Source: Sedimentisphaerales bacterium (GTDB lineage: Bacteria; Planctomycetota; Phycisphaerae; Sedimentisphaerales; SM23-30). From it: DNA of 5,925 nucleotides. A program made the translations under genes and the position numbers. The notes beneath the pieces are model-generated. The model had not been told where the DNA came from and did no database searches. It was given only the letters and a program-made list of their open reading frames with translations. The stretch is from the NCBI GenBank assembly GCA_030636065.1, contig DAOVXR010000121.1:1-5925 (forward strand). Direction: 5' to 3'. Positions 1 to 5,925 of this stretch are shown here, piece after piece (the stretch's first letter is position 1; every line of letters begins with the position of its first letter).

Positions 1-755
1 AATGCCTCTATGGCCAGAGACGGCCTGCCCCAGAAAAATTCCAGGTCTCCCTTAAACGTATAGGCTTCGATACGATGTTTGCCGGGGTTTGTCGCGCGGA
101 GCAGCCCGTCGGCGGCAACAGCTATGTCGAAATATGGACTTGGTATAACGAAGCCGGGTATGTTGCGTGATGAGTCTTTTGCTCCGATTCGGTTAATTAC
201 ACTGCCTGTTGTGTCCATGTGGTGTATGATTCTGTTGCCGGCATCGGCTGCGAACACATGATTTTTCTCAACTGCTATAGAAGTAAGATAAGCGTTCGGC
301 CCAAGGTGTTCCCATTGAGAAAGTCGTTTTCCCTTATTGTTATAAACCGCTATGTGGTTTTTCGTGCCGACGTAAATTGTGTCGTCTTCGCCGACCGTCA
401 GGCAGCGGGGCGGATTTTCGAGTTGAATTTCCGAGAGTCTTTTACCGTCGGGACTAAATTTAACAATAACGCTGTCGCCGGCAACATAAATATTTTGATT
501 GTCGCCCCGGCCGGCGGCAATCGCGCGGGTTTCCAGTAAGCCTGTTGAGAATTTCTTTATTTCTTCATAAATGATTAGATCGGGGTCGATTTCGCGATAT
601 GTATCCAAATCGTAGCTGAATTCGGGTCCCAGGCCGCTGCCTTTCCTGCCGGTAGTGTCGATATGGTAAAACGCTGTAATCCCGGCAATAATCGCAAGGG
701 CGACAATAATAATTATCACAACGGTTTTTCCTGTTATGTGTGTTCTTTTTTGCAT
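1..755 (-). CDS. NHL-repeat beta-propeller protein, N-terminal membrane anchor (partial, 3' end beyond window)
   Basis: The minus-strand frame starting with ATG at 755-753 is open for 251 codons to the left edge, with no stop, so the C-terminus is missing. Residues 1-10 are basic (MQKRTHITGK) and residues 11-29 form one strongly hydrophobic segment rich in Ile, Val and Ala. No clear signal-peptidase site follows, so I read it as a signal anchor with the rest exported. From about residue 79 there are NHL/six-bladed-propeller-like units, each a hydrophobic strand, a 'D..IYV' strand and a turn: SPDGK (101-105), NNKGK (139-143), DTTG (181-184), FKGD (234-237). Four blades are visible, so roughly two more are expected outside. 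The segment 'NPGKHRIEAYTFKGDLE' (223-239) is typical of NHL proteins of Planctomycetota-type genomes. NHL propellers usually bind proteins or ligands; no catalytic function can be assigned. It follows the PQQ-like gene by 96 bases on the same strand. No Shine-Dalgarno sequence precedes the ATG, and the start was chosen because the hydrophobic anchor begins just after it. The fold is fairly sure; the role is unknown. Confidence 0.85.
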   Translation of the reverse strand, partial: MQKRTHITGKTVVIIIIVALAIIAGITAFYHIDTTGRKGSGLGPEFSYDLDTYREIDPDLIIYEEIKKFSTGLLETRAIAAGRGDNQNIYVAGDSVIVKFSPDGKRLSEIQLENPPRCLTVGEDDTIYVGTKNHIAVYNNKGKRLSQWEHLGPNAYLTSIAVEKNHVFAADAGNRIIHHMDTTGSVINRIGAKDSSRNIPGFVIPSPYFDIAVAADGLLRATNPGKHRIEAYTFKGDLEFFWGRPSLAIEA

Positions 756-767
756 AATAATATTATT
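756..767. repeat. 12-base AT palindrome abutting the start codon of the NHL gene
   Basis: AATAATATTATT is a perfect inverted repeat placed directly upstream of the ATG at 755-753, between that codon and the GTAG-headed hairpin at 769-793. It occupies the place where a ribosome binding site would sit, and no purine-rich Shine-Dalgarno is present. It could be a weak -10-like or regulator site, or simply AT-rich leader sequence. The palindrome is seen directly; any function is a guess. Confidence 0.4.
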
Positions 768-768
768 T

Positions 769-793
769 GTAGGGTGGGGTCTTACCCCACGCG
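769..793 (+). repeat. REP-like palindromic element 1 (GTAG head)
   Basis: The element has a GTAG tetranucleotide head (769-772). Next comes a perfect 7-bp stem, GTGGGGT (774-780) with ACCCCAC (784-790), closed by a 3-base loop CTT, and then the tail GCG. A 5' GTAG/GTGG head followed by a GC-rich hairpin is the layout described for REP sequences mobilised by REP-associated tyrosine transposases (RAYTs). It is nearly the same as the element at 5895-5919 and shares GTAGGGTG with the one at 811-832. There is no T-run after the stem in the transcribed (minus) direction, so it is not a standard intrinsic terminator. Confidence 0.7.
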
Positions 794-810
794 GTTTTCT
801 ATTTAGTCAA

Positions 811-832
811 GTAGGGTGCGATGTATCGCACC
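811..832 (+). repeat. REP-like palindromic element 2 (GTAG head)
   Basis: GTAG head (811-814) followed by GGTGCGAT (815-822) paired with ATCGCACC (825-832), a perfect 8-bp inverted repeat around GT (7 bp with a 4-base loop is the realistic hairpin). It has the same GTAGGGTG start and the same orientation as the element 42 bases to the left, but a different stem sequence (GGTGCGA in place of GTGGGGT). It therefore looks like a second subtype of the same repeat class. It lies in the gap just downstream of the PQQ-like gene's stop codon. Confidence 0.65.
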
Positions 833-851
833 ATTTGTTATGGCCATTATA

Positions 852-2267
852 CTAATTTTCAGCAACTTTTAGGCAGGTCATTTTCGTCAGGTCTCGCACA
901 ATTAATCTGCCGTCGGCAAAGGCCATCGGCCCCCAGGAATCATGGCCTTGTAAGACCCTGGCTTCGGCCAATTGATTATAGCCGGTTGGTACCGCTTTGA
1001 TTAACCGCAGTAGCCCATTATCATCCATAGCGAACATCAGGTCATTGACGACCATAAATGGGCCGATGCCGAACTTGTGATTACTGCCGCTGGCCCACAA
1101 TATTTCGCCGTTCAGGTTCATACAGACCATTTGTTCGTCTGGGCGGACGCCGTACAGATGGCCGCCGAATAAAATCGGTGTATGTTGGGCGGCGCCGAAG
1201 ATGCCGGGTTTCAAACGAAAAATTTCTTCCGCCTCGTATGCGAATTCTGAGCCTTCGGCATTTTCTTTTATTTTGATCATCATACTTCCGGCGTTATACC
1301 CGCCTGACAGAAAAATTCGTTCATGGTCGATAATAGTTGGTGAAGGAACATTGGCGATACTGATTTTCCATCGGTCGGTTTGCCATAGCAGTTTGCCGTT
1401 CTCAGCCGCAATGCCCACTACTCCACCGCTGGTGCAATAAACGTATATTTGCCTGCCGTTATTTTGCATCGGCATAATAGACGAATGGGTCATTTTCCAT
1501 TGGTTGGGATTGGGGGTTTTCCAGACAGCCTCGCCTGTTTCGCAATCAATTGCCATCATCAGTACGTTTTTGCCGCCGGGCGCGATGATGGCTCGGTTTT
1601 TTTCATCGATCAGAGGACACTGGCCGGCATACCATAACGGGACTTTGGTGCCGTATTGTCTAACCAGGTCTTTCGCCCAGCGAAATTCACCGGTCTGCGA
1701 ATTGAGGCAGGTTACATGGCATTTGGGCCCCATCGCCACCACGTACTTCTCGTTCACCGCGGGAACGGTACGGGACATGCCGTGGTTGCGTTTGACTTTC
1801 ACCGGATAGGAATATCGCCAGATGTCTTTGCCGTCTGTCAGTGAGAGACACCGCAACACATCTGCCGCTTGTTTCTGGTCGTAATCGAGCACATACACTC
1901 GTCCCTGAAAGATGGCTGCTCCCGCATAACCTTCACCAACGTCGATAGTCCATAAAACCTTTGGGCCGTCAGTGGACCATTTCTTATTCAGTTTAACTTG
2001 CTCATCGGTGAATATCGCGTCGAAATTTTCCCCTCGGAATCGCGGCCATGTCCCTTTAAGCATTGCCGGCACACCGTTGAGTTTTTCGAGTGTTCCTTCC
2101 AGGTTGATTAAGGCGTTTTCATCGACCATTTGTATGTCCGTTGTCTCTTTTTCGGGAATGCGCATAGGCATCCTATCGATGGAATGAACATTCCATACGA
2201 GTAAAAATATGCTCCCCGCCAAAGCGACTGCGTAGGGCATGGTTTTTACGACGGAGAATTCCTTCAT
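852..2267 (-). CDS. membrane-anchored PQQ-like (WD40-like) beta-propeller repeat protein
   Basis: Complete 471-residue frame, ATG at 2267-2265 and TAG at 854-852. Residues about 10-29 form a single hydrophobic segment (AVALAGSIFLLVWNV) without an obvious cleavage site, so an N-terminal anchor with an exported body is likely. After a linker, the 'WPRFRGENFDAI' motif (74-85) is the usual entry to the propeller in this family. Repeats with the PQQ-blade signature (Leu/Ile-x-x-x-T/N-G-x-x-x-W) are seen at 141-150 (TDGKDIW), 188-197 (QTGEFRW), 240-249 (CETGEAVW), 286-295 (ENGKLLW) and 383-391 (NGEILW), with a closing blade near 446-466. Together they suggest a seven- or eight-bladed propeller of the PQQ_2/BamB-like kind. 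Such domains usually act as scaffolds; nothing shows that PQQ is bound or that it is a dehydrogenase. No catalytic Asp/Glu dehydrogenase domain or haem CxxCH site is present. It follows the permease by 130 bases on the same strand and precedes the NHL gene by 96 bases. The Shine-Dalgarno is weak (GCGGAAA). Met10 is a possible alternative start, but either keeps the anchor. Confidence 0.9.
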   Translation of the reverse strand: MKEFSVVKTMPYAVALAGSIFLLVWNVHSIDRMPMRIPEKETTDIQMVDENALINLEGTLEKLNGVPAMLKGTWPRFRGENFDAIFTDEQVKLNKKWSTDGPKVLWTIDVGEGYAGAAIFQGRVYVLDYDQKQAADVLRCLSLTDGKDIWRYSYPVKVKRNHGMSRTVPAVNEKYVVAMGPKCHVTCLNSQTGEFRWAKDLVRQYGTKVPLWYAGQCPLIDEKNRAIIAPGGKNVLMMAIDCETGEAVWKTPNPNQWKMTHSSIMPMQNNGRQIYVYCTSGGVVGIAAENGKLLWQTDRWKISIANVPSPTIIDHERIFLSGGYNAGSMMIKIKENAEGSEFAYEAEEIFRLKPGIFGAAQHTPILFGGHLYGVRPDEQMVCMNLNGEILWASGSNHKFGIGPFMVVNDLMFAMDDNGLLRLIKAVPTGYNQLAEARVLQGHDSWGPMAFADGRLIVRDLTKMTCLKVAEN

Positions 2268-2291
2268 ATTATTTCCGCGGTTCTTACTAAA

Positions 2292-2302
2292 GTGCCAGGC
2301 AC
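2292..2302. repeat. short palindrome GTGCC-A-GGCAC upstream of the PQQ-like gene
   Basis: GTGCC (2292-2296) and GGCAC (2298-2302) form an interrupted inverted repeat centred on A2297, about 25 bases upstream of the PQQ-like start codon. Read on the minus strand it is GTGCCTGGCACTTT. From memory, this resembles a short palindrome found scattered between genes in many environmental bacterial genomes. It could be a dispersed repeat remnant or a dimeric-regulator operator; the window holds a single copy, so neither can be decided here. Confidence 0.4.
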
Positions 2303-2357
2303 GCTCTGTGTAGCGATCTTATTCGATGTTCAATTCTTCTTCCACTCACCACTCTCT

Positions 2358-2408
2358 TTCTCACAACTCACCACTCACAACTCACTCATTCACTCATTCA
2401 CTCTTCAC
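2358..2408. repeat. 7/8-base tandem repeat across the permease stop codon
   Basis: On the plus strand the units read TTCTCAC, AACTCAC, CACTCAC, AACTCAC (heptamers at 2358, 2365, 2372, 2379), then TCATTCAC twice (2386-2393, 2394-2401), then TCTTCAC (2402-2408). A looser CACTC-rich stretch continues left to about 2341. On the transcribed strand this is a run of GTGAGT/GTGAATGA units that starts in the last codons of the permease, contains its stop codon (2400-2398) and extends into the gap before the PQQ-like gene. Its structure suggests growth by slipped-strand replication. Confidence 0.75.
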
Positions 2409-5400
2409 TCAACGCCGGCAGCAACTCACCCTTCATCGCCGCCCCTGCCGCCAGCCATATCCATATTATACCGATTACAGCCACAACAACAAGGGTTAGC
2501 AAAAGCTGGAGCCACGGTACTTGTGTCCCTGCTCCTCTCACTGCCGGTAGTACGGCTATCAGGGCCGCCCCGACACCGCATATCAGTCCCGCAAGCAGGC
2601 TTATCCAGTGTTCGTATAAAATCAGGTGTTTCAGTGTTTTTTTATCGAATCCGACTGCCCGCAGCATGGCGAATTCTCCTCGACGTTCCAATACGTTACG
2701 CATTAGTACTACGCCCAGCCCGACACTACCTAATATCAATCCCAGGCCTCCCAGGAGTTGAAAGATTGACAAGTAAGTATTTTGCACGGCGTTGAATGAG
2801 CCGAGTTTTTGTATGGTGGTATGTACGTCCAGGCCCTTGTCGGTAAGTCGATCTGATAATGCTTGTGAGATCATGTTTGAGTTTTCTGCGGGGCAATCGA
2901 TAAGAAACATACGATAACCGTCTTGTGATGGAAAACGCTCGATAAAATTCTGTTCGGAAATAATAAGGTTGCCCTGCAGGATGGAATTTTTCAAGACGCC
3001 GACTAATCTTATCTTAAAATCGCGTCCATAATCGTCGGTAAAGGTAAGTTTGTCGCCGATTGCCTTACCCATCGCCCATTTAATCGTGGCCGCGTCCGCA
3101 ATAGCCGGAATACAATCATCATCTTGTTTTTGTGCCAACAGCAACCACGGGTGTGATACTGATGTGTTGTTATTTTCGTTGGTTTTGTTATGTTTGTTGG
3201 CTTGATCAGTTTCGTCAAGGGTTTTGACAAAGGTGAATGCGCCGCGGGCGTCCAGTTCTTCCGGGGCAACACCTAACAGACGCGGCGTCTGGGCCTGGTT
3301 CAGATTCAGGCAACTGGCGTCATCGCCGTCCTTTACCCGCAGATGAACAATCTTTACTTGTTGGAAAAGTTTGGGTTCGAGCAGGAATTTTTTACGTGTT
3401 TTTTCACTGTTTAAATCGTTATATATCGGCAGGGTTGACTCACTCATCAGGGCGAAACCGCCTGTACCTGACGAGCGTTTTTCGGCGTTGGCCAATGCGT
3501 CATGTCGGTTGGCTCCCACGGAAAAGATAATAAAAACGCCGCAACTCAACAGGGCCGCTATTGCCAGTGTGCGACCGGGCCGCCTCGTTAAATTCCGAAC
3601 AGCCAGAGACGGGATAGTCAATTGAGACACCCCGGCCCGACGGCCGGTCAACAATCTGTTAAGCAGCGCTGCTGTAAAACCAAGCGACGAACACAACAGA
3701 AGGACGCCGGCGATGAAAAAGATGCCCGCCGAAACATCTTTACTATATAGCCCCACCAGGACTGCCCCGAAAGCCGGGACAGCGCAAGCAAGCCCCACCC
3801 ATAACCCGCTATTACTCTTGTTGGATACGGTGGCCGCCTTTTGCAATTGCAGGCTTGTATCGTCTGACAGCAGTTCCCGTGCTGTTCGGTGGGTATGATG
3901 GCGTAAGGTAACGGACATGGCCGATAGGGCGGTGATTAACCCCGCGGCCCCACCGATCAGCAGGCTGGACGGTTCAGCGTGAAAATGGATTATCGAACTG
4001 CCGATAGCGTCTCGCCATATTGTTGCCAGACCATGCAGCATTATCCATGTATATGCCATACCACAGGGTAAGCCGATAATCGCCCCCAACATTGCCAGCG
4101 AGCCGCCTTGCCAAAGCCATAACAATCGTACTCTACTGTCGGAAAAACCTAATGCCTTTAATATGCCGATTTCAGCGCGGCGATGGTCGATGCCTAACAC
4201 GAACAACAGTCCCGTCAGCAGTAACGCTGAGGCGATAACAAAAAAACTCAGGCTTAGAAAAAGGTGCCCGAAATTAAGAGCGTTTTCGCTTGCCTGCCGC
4301 CCCTGCCGGGCAACCGGCTGAAAGAAAATGCCCAACTGGGCAGGGTCAAGTTCCCGCAGAATCGTGTTTTCCACCATTTTGCGACTATCCTTTGTCAGCG
4401 GCCAACGCAGGGCCGTAACACTGCCGAAACGGTTTTTCCATATTTCCTGACCAGCCGAAAGTGTGATAAATGCCTTGGGCGTGCCTCGATAGCGATCCCA
4501 GTAGTCCTCGTCTTTAGCGCGAATTGCATCGAGGTTAACAGGTACTCCCGGCCGCCAGTCGCGACAGTTTTCAACATCTCCCAGCCCCGCGAAATCCGGC
4601 ATTAACTCACGATCTGCCGCTTTGCCTTCGATGGGTACCACTGCCCGAACACGAAACTTGCTTGTGTGTTCCGCGAGATTACGCATTGGACCGGAAACGA
4701 AATAAGTCAGATTTATTATGTCGCCTACTTTGGCCTGCAAGTCCTCGGCCAGCCAGTCGTTGATGATTATTTCGTCGTCACCCATATCGACGGGAATAAT
4801 GCCGCTGTTGTCGCGGGATTTTTCAATTGCCGAAACAAACGAGTAGGGCGTAGTACAATTGTTGACACGCAGTTCATTTATCAGATAGGTTAATATCCCG
4901 GTTGATTTAACTTTTGTTTTCGATGTGGTTTCGAGAATCGTATTTTCTATGAATATTCGTTGGGATCGCAGTTCGAGTTGATTCTGTTGTGGTAATTCAT
5001 GTAATTCCAGAGCGGTATCGGCAAGTTGCCAATGTCGCTTTATTGCTGCTGCGGCTTTATCTGTTGTTAGGTTGCCCTTGGCATTATCGCTCAGAAGGAT
5101 CGTATTGGCACGGCCGGGTTGTTCGATTTTCGCGGCAAGGGTTGTAAGAGGCACGAAAGCGTTGTAAGGAGCGATCTGATTGGCCTTAAGGCTGAAGTGC
5201 CCGAACTCCGATTCGGAAATTACGGCTTTAACTTTTAAGAGAGCGGCGACGGAGTCATCATCAACGACCGACAGCGGTGCTTCACCGGAAAGCGGAGATG
5301 GCTTACGCACACGTAACACGACCATATCGCCTGTTGTCGCCGCCAACCGTGCAGCTAATGGTTTGTTAAGAATAATCTCATCCGGCTCCAGATGAAAAAT

Positions 5401-5790
5401 CTTTCGTTCCGGTCCCAGTTCCCAGAAGCGGTCGTTCACACCGAGAACCTCGACGTGATTGACACGTTTGTTATTTTTGACGGAGTTGGTTGGGTGGTTA
5501 ATGGAGACCGCCCCTGTTAGACGCAGGACAGCGGCCGCGTCAGTGTGTAATTCCATTGCCGTCTCATCGGCCAGACCTGCTCGATGGAATCGGTCTGAGT
5601 GAGTCATTGCCAGATGAACTCGGCCAAGGCGAGAGGCTGCCATTTGCTGTAAGCTGAAACGTACTGAGTCTCCGATCAACAGCGCGCCGACCAGAACAGC
5701 GGTACTGACAGCAGCCCCCAGCAGTACCGCCAGATTAGTACGCCGGTAAAAAAATATGCTGCGTATAAATAAGGTTCTCAGCGTTATCAT
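2398..5790 (-). CDS. large FtsX/MacB-type (ABC3 superfamily) ABC transporter permease, about 10 membrane segments
   Basis: Complete 1130-residue frame, ATG at 5790-5788 and TGA at 2400-2398. TM1 is about 18-40, followed by an exported region of some 470 residues. TM2-4 are about 512-534, 563-585 and 608-628; TM5-7 about 662-682, 688-710 and 740-760. A second exported region (about 761-1006) leads to TM8-10 at about 1007-1030, 1062-1084 and 1094-1116. Two FtsX (PF02687-type) cores each carry the coupling-helix motif: 'AEIGILKALGFSDSRV' (539-554) and 'GEFAMLRAVGFDKKTL' (1038-1053). This is a two-core, ten-segment layout like YbbP or LolC/E-related permeases, but much longer than the roughly 800 residues of YbbP. 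Relatives use ATP hydrolysis to drive conformational change or handle substrates on the periplasmic side. No Walker motifs are present, so a partner ATPase must be encoded elsewhere, probably upstream. The start is the first ATG after an in-frame TGA at 5802-5800; only a distant AGGGG (about 5807-5811) could act as Shine-Dalgarno. The first exported region seems internally duplicated, and residues 862-881 are a Lys/Asn-rich insert. The family is sure, the substrate unknown. Confidence 0.93.
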   Translation of the reverse strand: MITLRTLFIRSIFFYRRTNLAVLLGAAVSTAVLVGALLIGDSVRFSLQQMAASRLGRVHLAMTHSDRFHRAGLADETAMELHTDAAAVLRLTGAVSINHPTNSVKNNKRVNHVEVLGVNDRFWELGPERKIFHLEPDEIILNKPLAARLAATTGDMVVLRVRKPSPLSGEAPLSVVDDDSVAALLKVKAVISESEFGHFSLKANQIAPYNAFVPLTTLAAKIEQPGRANTILLSDNAKGNLTTDKAAAAIKRHWQLADTALELHELPQQNQLELRSQRIFIENTILETTSKTKVKSTGILTYLINELRVNNCTTPYSFVSAIEKSRDNSGIIPVDMGDDEIIINDWLAEDLQAKVGDIINLTYFVSGPMRNLAEHTSKFRVRAVVPIEGKAADRELMPDFAGLGDVENCRDWRPGVPVNLDAIRAKDEDYWDRYRGTPKAFITLSAGQEIWKNRFGSVTALRWPLTKDSRKMVENTILRELDPAQLGIFFQPVARQGRQASENALNFGHLFLSLSFFVIASALLLTGLLFVLGIDHRRAEIGILKALGFSDSRVRLLWLWQGGSLAMLGAIIGLPCGMAYTWIMLHGLATIWRDAIGSSIIHFHAEPSSLLIGGAAGLITALSAMSVTLRHHTHRTARELLSDDTSLQLQKAATVSNKSNSGLWVGLACAVPAFGAVLVGLYSKDVSAGIFFIAGVLLLCSSLGFTAALLNRLLTGRRAGVSQLTIPSLAVRNLTRRPGRTLAIAALLSCGVFIIFSVGANRHDALANAEKRSSGTGGFALMSESTLPIYNDLNSEKTRKKFLLEPKLFQQVKIVHLRVKDGDDASCLNLNQAQTPRLLGVAPEELDARGAFTFVKTLDETDQANKHNKTNENNNTSVSHPWLLLAQKQDDDCIPAIADAATIKWAMGKAIGDKLTFTDDYGRDFKIRLVGVLKNSILQGNLIISEQNFIERFPSQDGYRMFLIDCPAENSNMISQALSDRLTDKGLDVHTTIQKLGSFNAVQNTYLSIFQLLGGLGLILGSVGLGVVLMRNVLERRGEFAMLRAVGFDKKTLKHLILYEHWISLLAGLICGVGAALIAVLPAVRGAGTQVPWLQLLLTLVVVAVIGIIWIWLAAGAAMKGELLPALSEE

Positions 5791-5894
5791 ATTAACTGAT
5801 CAATAGCCCCTGCTGTTAAGCATGGTTTCTCGTTGGGTGGCAGCGTCTGTCAGCAGACAGGCGATGGCGACTTTCTATTATTCGTCATTGTCCC
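5791..5894. other. upstream region of the permease, no gene seen
   Basis: No credible coding frame occupies this stretch; all minus-strand frames hold early stops. It has a small hairpin candidate, GTCTG (5845-5849) with CAGAC (5854-5858), or in a shifted register CTGTC (5847-5851) with GACAG (5856-5860). No convincing -35/-10 pair was found, so whether transcription starts here or upstream in another gene is open. Confidence 0.4.
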
Positions 5895-5919
5895 GTAGGG
5901 TGGGGCTTTGACCCACGCG
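5895..5919 (+). repeat. REP-like palindromic element 3 (GTAG head)
   Basis: GTAG head (5895-5898), then GTGGG (5900-5904) pairing with CCCAC (5912-5916) across a 7-base loop, and the tail GCG. The first eleven bases (GTAGGGTGGGG) and the last eight (CCCACGCG) match element 1 at 769-793, with differences confined to the loop side. It has the same orientation as the other two copies and lies in the noncoding region upstream of the permease. Confidence 0.7.
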
Positions 5920-5925
5920 TTAGCA

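Noticed and set aside
219..539. Plus-strand frame of 106 codons near the left edge
   Set aside because: It is antisense to the NHL-repeat gene, whose minus-strand frame is open across the whole stretch and shows a membrane anchor and propeller units. The plus-strand product has no recognisable domain.
769..832. Intrinsic terminator between the PQQ-like and NHL genes
   Set aside because: Stems are present, but neither is followed by a run of T in the direction of transcription, and both carry the GTAG head typical of REP elements.
852..2267. PQQ-dependent alcohol or glucose dehydrogenase
   Set aside because: Only the propeller repeats are present. The protein is shorter than these enzymes and lacks a haem-binding CxxCH and other recognisable dehydrogenase features.
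2292..2795. Plus-strand frame of 167 codons covering the gap and the permease C-terminus
   Set aside because: It runs through the tandem repeat (Ser/Thr/His-rich low complexity) and then opposite the conserved FtsX core, so it is a shadow frame.
4395..4577. Minus-strand 60-codon frame inside the permease gene
   Set aside because: It is an out-of-frame shadow of the permease and has no features of its own.
5800..5823. Seven-codon upstream frame (MLNSRGY, then stop) ahead of the permease
   Set aside because: It is too short to separate from chance, has no good ribosome binding site and no regulatory codon pattern such as a run of one amino acid.

Overview
The window looks like part of a bacterial chromosome with intermediate GC content. 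The protein types resemble those common in Planctomycetota (Phycisphaerae/Sedimentisphaerales-like lineages): a very large FtsX/MacB-type (ABC3) permease next to membrane-anchored PQQ-like and NHL beta-propeller proteins. The taxonomic call rests on recognising these families by eye and is only moderately secure. Starts lack strong Shine-Dalgarno sequences, which fits but does not prove it.

All real genes lie on the minus strand and read right to left. From the right edge: a 135-base upstream region with one GTAG-headed palindromic repeat (5895-5919); a 1130-residue ABC3 permease with about ten membrane segments (5790-2398); a 130-base gap with a short GTGCC-A-GGCAC palindrome and a 7/8-base tandem repeat that runs over the permease stop codon; a 471-residue membrane-anchored PQQ-like beta-propeller protein (2267-852); a 96-base gap almost filled by two more GTAG-headed palindromic repeats and a 12-base AT palindrome; and the first 251 residues of an N-terminally anchored NHL-repeat beta-propeller protein (755-1), cut by the left window edge.

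The three genes are co-directional with gaps of about 100-130 bases and no recognisable intrinsic terminator, so they are plausibly one transcription unit. The permease has no nucleotide-binding domain and would need a separate ATPase, probably encoded outside the window. Both propeller proteins carry a single N-terminal hydrophobic segment and should face the periplasm or cell surface. A reasonable but unproven reading is an envelope module: an ATP-driven mechanotransmission or lipoprotein/substrate-handling permease with two tethered propeller partners. No RNA gene, CRISPR array, complete insertion sequence or phage gene was seen.

The points most worth a second look are the conserved-looking permease/propeller/propeller layout, the same-orientation REP-like elements (two between genes, one upstream), an internally duplicated periplasmic domain in the permease, and the tandem repeat across the permease stop codon.
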